Source of the DNA: Streptomyces odontomachi
GTDB taxonomy: Bacteria; Actinomycetota; Actinomycetes; Streptomycetales; Streptomycetaceae
Direction: 5' to 3'
Assembly: GCF_024435355.1 (NCBI RefSeq)
Contig: NZ_JAMJWG010000005.1
Span: 248,001-312,000, forward strand
Length of the DNA: 64,000 nucleotides
Position 1 is the first letter of the stretch. Each line of letters opens with the position of its first letter. The notes under the pieces were generated by a model. It was not told the DNA's origin. It saw nothing but the letters and a program-made list of their open reading frames with translations, and ran no database searches. Shown one piece after another: positions 9,244 through 17,632 of this stretch. The position numbers were made by a program, and so were the translations under genes.

Positions 9244-9279
9244 GTACCTCCCCCAGTGCCTGAAGGGCCTGGGAGGTAC
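9244..9279 (+). terminator. inverted repeat between glp and moaC
   Basis: GTACCTCCC and GGGAGGTAC are exact 9-base complements with an 18-base loop, directly after the glp stop codon. It could end or attenuate transcription from galU-glp, or stabilise the message. Its make-up also resembles the dispersed palindromes common in Streptomyces intergenic regions. Confidence 0.6.
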
Positions 9280-9359
9280 CCCCATCGCGCGGTAGCGTGT
9301 CGCGCACATGGAGCCCCGCGCTGCGGACCGCAGGGCCCAGGACCGGGAGCGCACAGAAC

Positions 9360-9944
9360 ATGACGGCGATGTCTCCGGGGGAGACCCCGGGCCCCCCTCC
9401 GCGCGACCAGGAGGGCGAGAAGGACCTGCCGCGGGGGAGCGGCACCGGCGCCCAGGACCGACTGACGCACCTCGACGCCTCGGGCGCCGCCCGCATGGTC
9501 GACGTCTCGGGCAAGAACGTATCCGCGCGCACCGCGCGCGCCAGCGGCCGCGTACTGGTCTCGCCGCGCGTGGTCGACCTGCTGCGCGGCGTGCACGGAG
9601 CGCAACTGCCCAAGGGAGACGCGCTGGCCACCGCCCGGATCGCCGGCATCATGGGGGCCAAGCGCACCCCGGATCTCATCCCGCTCTGCCACCCGCTGGC
9701 GGTCTCCGGAGTCGCCCTGGACCTCACCGTCGCGGACGACGCCGTCGAGATCCGTGCCACCGTCAAGACCACCGACCGCACGGGAGTCGAGATGGAGGCC
9801 CTGACCGCGGTCAGCGTGGCCGCGCTCACCGTGGTCGACATGGTGAAGGCGGTCGACAAGGGCGCGGTGATCACGGACGTCCGGGTGGAGGAGAAGACCG
9901 GCGGCAAGTCCGGCCACTGGACGCGCCCGGAGGCGGAGGCATGA
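9360..9944 (+). CDS. moaC: cyclic pyranopterin monophosphate synthase accessory protein MoaC
   Basis: Second half of the first molybdenum-cofactor step, forming cyclic pyranopterin monophosphate (cytosol; hexamer in known members). The family signature [12 protein letters not shown] followed by [11 protein letters not shown] is present, as are MVDVS and the C-terminal [11 protein letters not shown]. Family proteins are about 160 residues, so the first 35 residues here (rich in P, G, E) are an extension. ATG at 9360 is chosen; an ATG three codons later is equally possible. The stop overlaps the next start as ATGA, so moaC and mog are translationally coupled. Confidence 0.95.
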   Translation: MTAMSPGETPGPPPRDQEGEKDLPRGSGTGAQDRLTHLDASGAARMVDVSGKNVSARTARASGRVLVSPRVVDLLRGVHGAQLPKGDALATARIAGIMGAKRTPDLIPLCHPLAVSGVALDLTVADDAVEIRATVKTTDRTGVEMEALTAVSVAALTVVDMVKAVDKGAVITDVRVEEKTGGKSGHWTRPEAEA

Positions 9945-10570
9945 CGCCCACCCACCCCGGGGACCCCGCCCGACCTGCACAGACGCCCACCCCTACGGGC
10001 CATGGGAGCAACGCGGGCCACGGGAGTCACGTAGGGCATGAACGCCATGGCGGCCTCCCTCAGGACGATCCCCGGGGCGCCGGACGGGCCCTGGTCGTGA
10101 CGGCGTCGAACCGCGCCGCGGCAGGGGTGTACGCGGACACCACAGGGCCCGTGATCGCCGAACGCCTTGTGGAGCTGGGGTTCGCCGCCGACGGCCCCAC
10201 GGTGGTGCCCGACGGCGCTCCCGTGGAGCGTGCGCTGCGTGACGGCGTCACGGCCGGGTACGACGTCATCGTGACGACCGGCGGCACCGGGATCTCCCCC
10301 ACCGACCGCACGCCGGAGGCCACCCGGCGGGTGATCGACTACGAGGTGCCGGGGATCGCGGAGGCGATCAGGGCCTTCGGACGCCAGAAGGTGCCGACGG
10401 CATCGCTCTCCCGCGGGCTCGCCGGCGTCGCCGACCGGACGCTGATCGTCAACCTGCCCGGTTCCACCGGAGGTGTGAAAGACGGCCTGGCCGTCCTGAC
10501 GGACCTGCTGCCGCACGCCGTGGCCCAACTGCGTGGCGTCGACCACCCCAGACCCGGGGGTGCGCACTGA
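9941..10570 (+). CDS. molybdenum cofactor biosynthesis protein, Mog/MoaB family
   Basis: Molybdopterin adenylylation domain (MoCF-binding fold), 209 residues. Key features are [18 protein letters not shown] (the substrate-binding GGTG loop) and [13 protein letters not shown] near the C-terminus. The first 45 residues carry a repetitive GHGSN/GHGSH/GHERHGG segment that is histidine- and glycine-rich and probably disordered; it is not part of the fold. Starts inside the moaC stop (ATGA). Its own stop overlaps the next gene. Whether it acts as MogA or MoaB cannot be decided by eye. Confidence 0.92.
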   Translation: MTPTHPGDPARPAQTPTPTGHGSNAGHGSHVGHERHGGLPQDDPRGAGRALVVTASNRAAAGVYADTTGPVIAERLVELGFAADGPTVVPDGAPVERALRDGVTAGYDVIVTTGGTGISPTDRTPEATRRVIDYEVPGIAEAIRAFGRQKVPTASLSRGLAGVADRTLIVNLPGSTGGVKDGLAVLTDLLPHAVAQLRGVDHPRPGGAH

Positions 10571-11202
10571 ACAGCCCATCCTGGCCCGTCGAGCTGGCGG
10601 ACGGCGACGTCGTCCTCCGCCCCATAAGGCTGCGCGACCAGCGCCCCTGGCGGGAGGTCAACCGCCGCAACAGGGACTGGCTGCGCCCCTGGGAGGCGAC
10701 CATCCCGCCGCCCCCGCCCACCGGTCCGATGGCCCATCGGCCCACCTACCGTCAGATGGTCCGCCATCTGCGCGCCGAGGCACATGCCGGCCGCATGCTG
10801 CCGTTCGTCGTCGAGTACCAGGGCCACCTCGTCGGGCAGCTGACGGTCGCGGGCATCACCTGGGGCTCCATGTGCTCGGGGCACATCGGTTACTGGATCG
10901 ACCAGTCGGTGGCCGGCCGGGGCGTGATGCCGACGGCGGTGGCGCTCGTGGTGGACCACTGCTTCCGCACGGTCGGCCTGCACCGTATCGAGGTCTGCAT
11001 TCGCCCCGAGAACGCGCCGAGCCGCCGGGTCGTCGAGAAACTCGGATTCCGCGAGGAAGGGCTCCGGCCGCGCTATCTCCACATCGACGGGGACTGGCGG
11101 GACCATCTCGTGTACGCCCTCACCGCGGAAGAAGTCCCCGAACGGCTGCTCACCCGCTGGCGCCGGGAACGCACCGAAAACGCCCGGCATGGGTCACCCT
11201 GA
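10567..11202 (+). CDS. GNAT N-acetyltransferase (RimJ-like), probable CTG start
   Basis: 211 residues of the RimJ/RimL-type GNAT fold. The first strand ([18 protein letters not shown]), acetyl-CoA loop region ([17 protein letters not shown]) and the C-terminal [16 protein letters not shown] are all seen. The first ATG in frame (10729) would remove the conserved first 54 residues, and no ATG, GTG or TTG lies upstream in the coding frame between the mog stop and there. CTG at 10567 overlaps the mog TGA as CTGA, exactly where a coupled start is expected, so I place the start there. The target protein or amine is unknown. Position next to sepX is conserved in my recollection of Streptomyces genomes. 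Confidence 0.85.
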   Translation: MNSPSWPVELADGDVVLRPIRLRDQRPWREVNRRNRDWLRPWEATIPPPPPTGPMAHRPTYRQMVRHLRAEAHAGRMLPFVVEYQGHLVGQLTVAGITWGSMCSGHIGYWIDQSVAGRGVMPTAVALVVDHCFRTVGLHRIEVCIRPENAPSRRVVEKLGFREEGLRPRYLHIDGDWRDHLVYALTAEEVPERLLTRWRRERTENARHGSP

Positions 11203-11635
11203 CCATCGCAGTGGCCCAGGCCCGTGGCACGGTGCGATGCGGTGCCGTGCGCGAGGAGCGGCCCACGGGGCGACGCGGGCCCACGAGCCGCAGGTCACCC
11301 GCGACACCCAACACACCTCTCGTTCAGCCGGGCCGCCCTCCCTCTCCGGCCCCGCCCCACCGGCGCCGACCGCCCCCCGCCCTCGACGCATCCGGCGCGC
11401 CCCACGCATCCGATCCCGGCCACCGTGACCCCGGCCGCTCTGAAAGACTCCCCACAAATAAAATAAACGTTCGAAAATTGTGCTCTACTTCGGTCGTATC
11501 CCTCACCGAATTCGCTCTTGTGGCGGCCAACCGATCGCATCAGTCGCAAGAAAGGCTCGGAATATCAGCCAGATCGTGCGACACACCGGTGCAATTGGCA
11601 GATGGCCCCATGCAAACCCCTCTACCGTGTGAGGC
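11203..11635 (+). other. 433-bp intergenic region upstream of sepX
   Basis: Mixed region. Just after the GNAT gene GCACGG/CCGTGC (11227-11250) can form a weak hairpin. The middle is C-rich. An AT-rich patch at about 11445-11545 (AAATAAAATAAACG, then CGAAAATTG) is the likely promoter area for sepX. I see no convincing gene here. Confidence 0.5.
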
Positions 11636-13027
11636 GTGAGCAGCAGCGGCCTGATCTACGCAGTCATCGTCGGGGCCTGGGCCGCCTACCTGGTGCCGAT
11701 GTGGCTCCGTAGGCAGGACGAGCTGAACGAAGCCCGTCCGACGGAACGCTTCAGTACCGCCATCCGGCTGCTGTCCGGACGCGCGGCAATGGAGCGCCGG
11801 TACGCCAAGGACCTCCAGGCGCGCTCGGCTGAGGACCAACAGCCGAGCTACCCGGACGGGTTCACCGGCTCGGTGGACGTCCGGGCTCTTGCCGTGCCCA
11901 CCAACCGCCACGAGGTACGGGCCACCCCCGACGCGCGGCCCGCCGACGGCGACCAGGCCGACTCGGGTGCCGACTCGGGGCGCAAGGGCCGCAAAGCCCG
12001 GAAGAAGACCGAGCAACGCCCGCCCGTCGACTCCGCGGTGCCGCCGCCCGGGCGGAGCGCGGCCACCGCCGCGGAGGCCGCGCGCGCCCGGCGCTCCAAG
12101 CTGCTCGCGCGCCGACGGCGCACCACGGTGCTGCTGTTCCTCGCCTTCACCCTCGGCACGGTGGCGGCGGCGCTCGGCGGGATCGCCTTCCTGTGGGCGC
12201 CCGGCGTGCCGGCGATACTGCTGAGCGTCTACATCGCGTACCTGCGCCGGCAGGAGCGGCGCCGCTTCATGTACATCATGGACCGGCGCAGGGCCGAGGT
12301 CGCCGCGCAGCGGCTGCGAGAGCGCCGGTCGCACGGGCGCCCCGGCGCCGCCCCGTCCGCCGAGGCACCCGCGGGTGACCCCGGTGACGCGGAGGACGAC
12401 TCCGCGCACCCCGCCGCGCCCGGCGCCTCCGCGCTCGCCGCGGACCGCCGCGCCCTCGTCGAGCAGACCGACCACGCCGAGTGGGTCGACGACCAGCAGC
12501 GCGAGCGGCGCCGCGGCACCGCCGGCCAGGGCGACAGCTGGGACCCGGTGCCGGTGCCCCTGCCCACGTACGTGACCGCGCCCGTGGCCCCGCGCGCCGG
12601 AGGCGACGTCGACCTCGGCGCACCGGACACCTGGAGCTCGGCGCGCTCCTCGGCCGCGGAACCGCCGGCACGCGGCGCCGGCGCCCGCCAGCGCGACGGC
12701 TCCACCGCGGCGGGCTCCGGCTCCGCCGGCTCCGCCGAGGCTGCGGACCAGCCCCGGGCCGGCCGGGACAGCGGTCGGGAGAGCAGGGCCCACCGGGACG
12801 ACGACGCCTCGTCCACCGGCTCCGACGACGACATGGACGACCAGGACGACCAGGACGACACCAGCCGCCGCCCCGGCGCCCGCCGCACTCAGGGAGCGCC
12901 TCCCGGGCAGTCCAGGTGGGGCAACCTCAAGGGCCGGGGAGGCGCCTCCGGCGCCCGCGGCCGCGGCCGCACCCCCCTCTTCGACCAGTACGCCGACGGC
13001 GACCGCCCTCGCGCCGCCGGCCAGTGA
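11636..13027 (+). CDS. sepX: divisome protein SepX/GlpR
   Basis: Membrane protein of Streptomyces cell division, needed for stable FtsZ assemblies; the homologue GlpR in Corynebacterium is the membrane receptor of Glp. 463 residues from GTG. Helix 1 is at residues 4-22 (LIYAVIVGAWAAYLVPMWL), followed by the family segment RRQDELNEARPTERFSTAIRLL. A basic linker leads to a helical hairpin at about 163-203, then a long acidic, Ser/Ala/Arg-rich tail with a run of DDQDDQDD, likely disordered. The gene ends the galU-glp-moaC-mog run and precedes tRNA-Ala. Recognition rests on the N-terminal signature and synteny. Confidence 0.9.
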   Translation: MSSSGLIYAVIVGAWAAYLVPMWLRRQDELNEARPTERFSTAIRLLSGRAAMERRYAKDLQARSAEDQQPSYPDGFTGSVDVRALAVPTNRHEVRATPDARPADGDQADSGADSGRKGRKARKKTEQRPPVDSAVPPPGRSAATAAEAARARRSKLLARRRRTTVLLFLAFTLGTVAAALGGIAFLWAPGVPAILLSVYIAYLRRQERRRFMYIMDRRRAEVAAQRLRERRSHGRPGAAPSAEAPAGDPGDAEDDSAHPAAPGASALAADRRALVEQTDHAEWVDDQQRERRRGTAGQGDSWDPVPVPLPTYVTAPVAPRAGGDVDLGAPDTWSSARSSAAEPPARGAGARQRDGSTAAGSGSAGSAEAADQPRAGRDSGRESRAHRDDDASSTGSDDDMDDQDDQDDTSRRPGARRTQGAPPGQSRWGNLKGRGGASGARGRGRTPLFDQYADGDRPRAAGQ

Positions 13028-13043
13028 GGCCGACGTGTCACGG

Positions 13044-13080
13044 CCGGTGCGCCGGCGCCGCAGCCGCGCTGCCGCACCGG
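13044..13080 (+). terminator. hairpin after sepX
   Basis: CCGGTGCG and CGCACCGG are 8-base exact complements flanking a 21-base GC-rich loop, 16 bases after the sepX stop. Plausible terminator. Confidence 0.5.
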
Positions 13081-13135
13081 GCTCGACAGTCGCCCGGAAC
13101 CCGCTGATCAGCCAGTCGGGCCAGGAGGTATGCAT

Positions 13136-13165
13136 TTCCAAGCACCCGTACGGGGATGCTAGAGT
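13136..13165 (+). promoter_or_regulatory. probable promoter of tRNA-Ala
   Basis: TTCCAA, an 18-base spacer and TAGAGT lie 15 bases before the mature tRNA end, fitting a housekeeping-type promoter with a short 5' leader. The -35 is a weak match. Confidence 0.45.
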
Positions 13166-13179
13166 TTCCTTCGTTGCAG

Positions 13180-13253
13180 GGGCCTGTGGCGCAGTCCGGT
13201 AGCGCACCTCGTTCGCATCGAGGGGGCCAGGGGTTCGAATCCCCTCAGGTCCA
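13180..13253 (+). tRNA. tRNA-Ala (anticodon CGC)
   Basis: 74 bases fold as a cloverleaf: acceptor GGGCCTG pairs with CAGGTCC (one G-U), the anticodon stem CCTCG/CGAGG encloses TTCGCAT with CGC in the anticodon position, and the T arm shows GGTTCGAATCC. Discriminator A at 13253; CCA is not encoded. It reads GCG codons, frequent in such GC-rich genomes. Confidence 0.95.
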
Positions 13254-13293
13254 CGCACGGCTGTTCTTGAGACGGCCGAGTAGTGGTTGACGA

Positions 13294-13325
13294 GATCCCG
13301 CCGATCTTCATGATCGGTCGGGATC
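13294..13325 (+). terminator. terminator of tRNA-Ala
   Basis: GATCCCGCCGATC, a 5-base loop TTCAT, then GATCGGTCGGGATC: 13-bp stem with a single-base bulge, followed by TTCGTCGTTT. It lies 40 bases past the tRNA. Confidence 0.75.
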
Positions 13326-13842
13326 TTCGTCGTTTCCGGGCTCCGGCCCGACCCCGCTCGGGATCGCTCAACCGATGGGCGATGCGCGATGACCGCCGAG
13401 GACCGGACCGCGACGCACACCACCTCGACAGCTGCCGATCAGGCCGGCGGCAGCCGTCGACGTATGGTGCCCGGCCTCGGATCGCCGAAGGGCCAACACC
13501 CGCTGAGTGACGGCCGACTCGGGCTCGTCGGCATGGTCCTTGCCGTGGCGGTCCTCGTCGCGACCGAGCGGCGCCTGGGACGTCCCGTCCTCGACGGCTG
13601 TCACGCCGCGCCGCTCCGGCGCCCGCGCGGAGCCGTTGACCCTGCCAACTCACGCGTAATCCGTAAAGGTAAGTGGATTTGAGTGAAAATCGTGTACAAC
13701 TCTCGTATGCCTGCGGGGGTCTCGCGATCGCCGAGCCGGAACGCGGGCTTCGGGGACCGGCCGACCCGGACGGCCATCGAGCCAGCAGTCACGGGCGCCC
13801 GCCTCACGGCCGGGGCGTTCGTACAGAGCAGGAGACAGATTG
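13326..13842. other. intergenic region between tRNA-Ala and the FG-GAP gene
   Basis: About 500 bases with several short open frames on both strands (the longest plus-strand one, 13389-13682, encodes a 97-residue chain with one hydrophobic stretch and no recognisable motif). I do not call a gene. An AT-richer patch at 13655-13710 probably holds the promoter of the following gene. Confidence 0.45.
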
Positions 13843-15294
13843 ATGGGCAAGAGACTTCGCGTCGCCCTGGCGACCGCGTGCGCGAGCGCTCTCACCGGCG
13901 GCCTCTTCATCGCCGGTACGACCAGCGCGTCCGCAGCCACCGGCCTTCAGGGCGACTTCAACGGCGACGGATACCGGGACGTCGCCGTCTCCGCTCCGTA
14001 CGCCGCGGTGAACGGACACACGGGGGCCGGTTCCGTCTCCGTGCTGTACGGCTCGCCGGACGGTGCGGGTGCGGGCCGGATACAGACGGTCTCCCAGGAC
14101 TCGGCGGGCGTTCCGGGTGCGGCGGAGACCGACGACTACTTCGGCGGGTTCAGCACGGCCGGGGACTTCAACGGCGACGGTTACGCGGACCTGGCCGTGG
14201 CCGTGACGGGCGAGGACGTCGGTTCGGACACCGACGGCGGCACCGCGGTCATCCTGTGGGGCGGCCAGAGCGGCCTGAACGGCGGCACCACCGTCTCCGA
14301 CCCGGCCCCCACCAGCCACGACCACTTCGGCAACCTGCTGGTGGCCGGGGACTACGACGGGGACGGCCGCGCCGACCTCGCGGTCTCCGCGGACAACAAC
14401 AAGCTCGACATCTACCGTGGCGGCTTCACCGCGGACGGCACCACCGGCGGCCACTACACCGTGACGACGCCGGTCCTGCCCGTGAAGGGCCTCGACATAT
14501 TCAACCTGACGCCGGGCGACGTGAACGGCGACGGCCGCACCGACCTGCTCGTCGACGGTTTCGACGGCGACGCGGTCGACACGGACGCGTACAACGAGAA
14601 CTACTACCTGGCCGGCGCCACCGGCGGCCTCACGGCGGCCGGCGCCGTGCACCTGCCGGCCGGCGTCATCTCGGACATCGGTGACGTCGACAACGACGGC
14701 TACGGCGACATCGTCATCGGCAACGACTGGGACGCCGGCACGGACAGCGCCGGCATCGCCAAGGGCGGCGCCGTGAAGGTGGTGTACGGCACCGAGTCAG
14801 GTCCCGGCGGCGAGGACACCGTCACCCAGGACTCCACCGGCGTCCCCGGCGCCTCGGAGAGCGGCGACGGCTTCGGCTACGAGGTCTCGATGGGCGACGT
14901 CGACGGCGACGGCTACGACGACCTCGCCATCGGCGCACCGGGCGAGGACCTGAACGGCATCGCGGACGCCGGCATGGTCACCGTCCTGCACGGCTCGTCG
15001 ATCGGCTTCAGGGAGCCCCGTGCCCAGGCCCTGGCCCAGGACACGCCCGGCGTCCCCGGGGACAACGAGGCGGGGGACGGCTTCGGCGGCGAGGTGTTCC
15101 TCAGCGACACCACCGGCGACGGCAAGGCCGACCTGGTCGTCGGCGTGCCCTGGGAGAACGGCGGCAACGGACAGGCCGTGGCCTTCACCTCGGACGGGAC
15201 GCAGCTCGACACGGCAGCCCGGGGCATCGGGCTGACCGCCGCCCAGGTGTCGTCGGTCGGCACCCCGTACTTCGGGGCCCAGCTGGCGGGCTGA
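13843..15294 (+). CDS. secreted FG-GAP repeat (integrin-alpha-like propeller) protein
   Basis: 483 residues. The signal peptide is about residues 1-31 (basic start, hydrophobic core, SASA then ATG). The mature part is a chain of seven calcium-binding FG-GAP units, each with a D-x-N/D-x-D-G-x-x-D loop: DFNGDGYRD, DFNGDGYAD, DYDGDGRAD, DVNGDGRTD, DVDNDGYGD, DVDGDGYDD and DTTGDGKAD. Together they would make one seven-bladed propeller. Such proteins bind ligands or cell surfaces; no catalytic domain is visible. The ATG is preceded by GGAGACAGATT; a TTG just upstream adds one residue. Monocistronic as far as can be seen. Confidence 0.9.
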   Translation: MGKRLRVALATACASALTGGLFIAGTTSASAATGLQGDFNGDGYRDVAVSAPYAAVNGHTGAGSVSVLYGSPDGAGAGRIQTVSQDSAGVPGAAETDDYFGGFSTAGDFNGDGYADLAVAVTGEDVGSDTDGGTAVILWGGQSGLNGGTTVSDPAPTSHDHFGNLLVAGDYDGDGRADLAVSADNNKLDIYRGGFTADGTTGGHYTVTTPVLPVKGLDIFNLTPGDVNGDGRTDLLVDGFDGDAVDTDAYNENYYLAGATGGLTAAGAVHLPAGVISDIGDVDNDGYGDIVIGNDWDAGTDSAGIAKGGAVKVVYGTESGPGGEDTVTQDSTGVPGASESGDGFGYEVSMGDVDGDGYDDLAIGAPGEDLNGIADAGMVTVLHGSSIGFREPRAQALAQDTPGVPGDNEAGDGFGGEVFLSDTTGDGKADLVVGVPWENGGNGQAVAFTSDGTQLDTAARGIGLTAAQVSSVGTPYFGAQLAG

Positions 15295-15392
15295 CCCCGG
15301 TCGGGCCCGCTGCGGGCACGGGACCGCCGGCTCCGCGGCCACGCCAGGCTGCGGAGCCGGCGCACCCCCGCACGTCGGCCCCGCGGGTAGGC

Positions 15393-16427
15393 TCAACCGG
15401 CGGGTGCGAGGTGATCGAGGTCCAGCCGGTACCAGTCGTCGCCCGACACGAGATGCAGGTCGGCGCCACGGCCGAACGCCCGTGTCCTCGGGGGCAGCGG
15501 CTGCCCGTCCGGCAGGACGACCCGGTACCGGCCGACGACGCGGAACGCTCCGTCGTCGAGGGTGCCGACGGTCAGTTGCTCACGCTCGGCGCCGTAGCCG
15601 CCGAGCAGCGCGGCGCGCGTGCCGTCGACGGCCAGGGCGCGGATTCCGATGGTGTCGTTGCTCCAACCGGTGAGGGCTCCGTCGTGGACCCGGACGATGG
15701 GGAAGTCCGTGTAGTAGCAGGTCCAGGCGGTGTCGCCGGCGAGGTTGAGCGCGTAGCAGTCGTGGATCGGGCCCCAGGGCCGGCGACGCGCGGAAGGGAA
15801 ACGCCATTCCTCTTGGAGGTCGGGTGAGAAACGGACCAGGCCGGCATCTCCGATCGGAGCCGGACCGGGAGAGTTCCACCCGAAGTTCCCGTAGATCCCT
15901 TCGTCGAAGTACGCCACCCACACACGGCCGGAGGCCGTGGTGAAGACGTGCGCGATGCCGTCACCCAGGGTCTCCTCCGCGACCACGGCTCCGTCGGCGT
16001 CGTAGACGATCGCATTGCGGTCGGGGCCTTCAGGGCGCCACCTCGACCTCGCACCCACCACCAGGACCCGCCCTTGGGGCAGCGGTTGAACGGTGACGTG
16101 GGCGAGCGGGAGCCCGGGGAGTTCCGCGGCCGTTGCCGGCTCCGGAGCGTGGATCGAGACCCGGGCGGTGGCCGAGCGTGACGCGCGTGGCTCCGGGAAC
16201 CTCGCGCCCCCGGCCTGCGTGGTGGTCGCCGAGAACGCCGGCCGGTCCTGGGCCGCGGCCCACAGGGCGACGAGGTTCCCGTCCGGGCCGATCGACGCGG
16301 TCACCCGCTCTTCGCCGGGGCGGCCCGTGATGACCGCATGATGCCGCAGCCGAACCGCCGGTAGCGCTCGCACCGCCGCCCGCCGTGCTTCCTCGCGTTG
16401 CCGCCGCTGTCCCCGTCCGTCACTCAT
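15393..16427 (-). CDS. unassigned protein, possibly a beta-propeller
   Basis: 344 residues, no signal peptide or membrane segment. I do not recognise the family. An Arg-rich start is followed by repeating strand-like segments with aromatic motifs (GRVWVAYFDEGIYGNFG, WTCYYTDFPIVRVHDG, DDGAFRVVGRYRVVLPDG), suggesting a WD/YVTN-like propeller. The PIHDCYALN...W(T)CYYTDFP pattern is striking and may allow a family to be found. ATG start. It is on the opposite strand to the FG-GAP gene, so the two converge; the DeoR gene lies upstream in the same direction across a 139-bp gap. Confidence 0.75.
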   Translation of the reverse strand: MSDGRGQRRQREEARRAAVRALPAVRLRHHAVITGRPGEERVTASIGPDGNLVALWAAAQDRPAFSATTTQAGGARFPEPRASRSATARVSIHAPEPATAAELPGLPLAHVTVQPLPQGRVLVVGARSRWRPEGPDRNAIVYDADGAVVAEETLGDGIAHVFTTASGRVWVAYFDEGIYGNFGWNSPGPAPIGDAGLVRFSPDLQEEWRFPSARRRPWGPIHDCYALNLAGDTAWTCYYTDFPIVRVHDGALTGWSNDTIGIRALAVDGTRAALLGGYGAEREQLTVGTLDDGAFRVVGRYRVVLPDGQPLPPRTRAFGRGADLHLVSGDDWYRLDLDHLAPAG

Positions 16428-16566
16428 TTCCCTACTGCATCAGACGCAGGCCACGGGGAGCCAGGCGTTTTCGATGCCCCGGTGACGCCACCCGGCGACA
16501 GCCCGCCTTGACGACTCACCGAACCAGGAGTGATGGGACAGCGGCCGGCGCCGCGGGACGGGCCCT

Positions 16567-17391
16567 TCAGGCCTGCGCGGCGTCGGCGGCGGCGAAGGCC
16601 CCCTCGGATGTGGTGGCGCCGGACGCGACCGTGACGGTCACGCCCTGGCTCTCGTAGGCGCGGCGTATGGCGGCCGGCGGCTCCGCGTCGGTGATCAGGC
16701 TGTGCAGCAGGTCGGGGCGCCCGAGCAGGACCGGGGCCGAGCTGCGGAACTTGCTGGAGTCGGCGAGCAGCACCACGTGGTCGGCGATGTCGACCAGGGC
16801 GCGCTTCGTGGGCCGCTCCAGGTCGTAGACGCCGTAGTAGCCACGGTCGTCGACGGCGGCGGCGCCCAGGAAGCACCAGCGCACCCGGAGCCGGGTGGCG
16901 GCCTCCACGGTGGCGGGGCCGACGAACGCCTTGCTCGCCGGGTACAGGTCGCCGCCGAGCCCGACGCAGCGCGCGCCCTCGCGCTCCAGCAGGAGCTGCA
17001 TGACGGGCACGGAGTGCGTGACGACGCTGCCGCTGAAACCGTCCGGCAGCGCGGCGGCCAGGGCGTGGGCCGTGGTGCCCGCGTCCACCGCGATGGTGTC
17101 GTGGGGGCCGATCAGCGCGCGGGCCGCCGCGGCGATCATGCCCTTCACGCCCGCGTTGCGGTGCTCGCGGGTGTCGAAGTCCTGGCCGGGCGGGAGGCTG
17201 ACGCCGCCGTGCACCACCCGGGCCGCGCCGAGTTCGTCGAGGCGGCGGACGTCGCGTCGCACCGTCATCTCGGAGACGTCGAGTTCCTGGGCGAGATCCG
17301 CGATGGAGCAGAAGCCCGTCTCCCTGACCCGGTCGAGGATCGCTCGACGGCGGGCGGGGGCGGCTTCGTAGCGCATGGCACCGGTCGTCAT
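16567..17391 (-). CDS. DeoR/GlpR-family sugar-phosphate-responsive repressor
   Basis: 274 residues. The N-terminal winged helix (about residues 10-60) has the DeoR signature SIADLAQELDVSEMTVRRDVRRLDELG...VHGG. The C-terminal DeoRC sensor domain contains VDAGTTAHALA, where the family binds sugar phosphates, and GGDLYPASKAFVGP. Start at ATG 17391 after GGAAGGAAGCA; an ATG 42 bases upstream lacks such a site. It is divergent from the kinase-aldolase genes, which it most likely represses until a phosphorylated intermediate accumulates. The E. coli sulfoquinovose regulator CsqR (YihW) belongs to the same family. Confidence 0.92.
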   Translation of the reverse strand: MTTGAMRYEAAPARRRAILDRVRETGFCSIADLAQELDVSEMTVRRDVRRLDELGAARVVHGGVSLPPGQDFDTREHRNAGVKGMIAAAARALIGPHDTIAVDAGTTAHALAAALPDGFSGSVVTHSVPVMQLLLEREGARCVGLGGDLYPASKAFVGPATVEAATRLRVRWCFLGAAAVDDRGYYGVYDLERPTKRALVDIADHVVLLADSSKFRSSAPVLLGRPDLLHSLITDAEPPAAIRRAYESQGVTVTVASGATTSEGAFAAADAAQA

Positions 17392-17561
17392 TGCTTCCTT
17401 CCCTGCTTCCCACGTTTGTTTGAAATCTACCATCCGTGGTGCGTGGTCGGGGGGAACCGCCTCACATGGCCAACGCGCGCACCCTCCGCGGACTTTGCTC
17501 CGGGCCCCGTTCAGCCGCTTTCACCTCGTCTTTTGGGCGATCGTCGAGATGTGGACAACCC

Positions 17562-17590
17562 TTGACGCCCTCGGAGGCCCTTGTTAACGT
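17562..17590 (+). promoter_or_regulatory. probable promoter of the kinase-aldolase operon
   Basis: TTGACG, a 17-base spacer and TAACGT. The predicted start is about 35 bases before the kinase start codon. A following GTTCGTTATCGAT could be part of the DeoR operator, but I see no clear repeat that would fix it. Confidence 0.55.
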
Positions 17591-17632
17591 CCCCGCAATC
17601 TCTGTTCGTTATCGATCAACCGGGGGTTGGCA

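Noticed and set aside
13180..13253. tRNA-Ala as an integration site
   Set aside because: No integrase, relaxase or repeat of the tRNA 3' end seen downstream in the window.
13389..13682. 97-residue open frame after the tRNA
   Set aside because: No ribosome site or recognisable motif; competing frames are similar.
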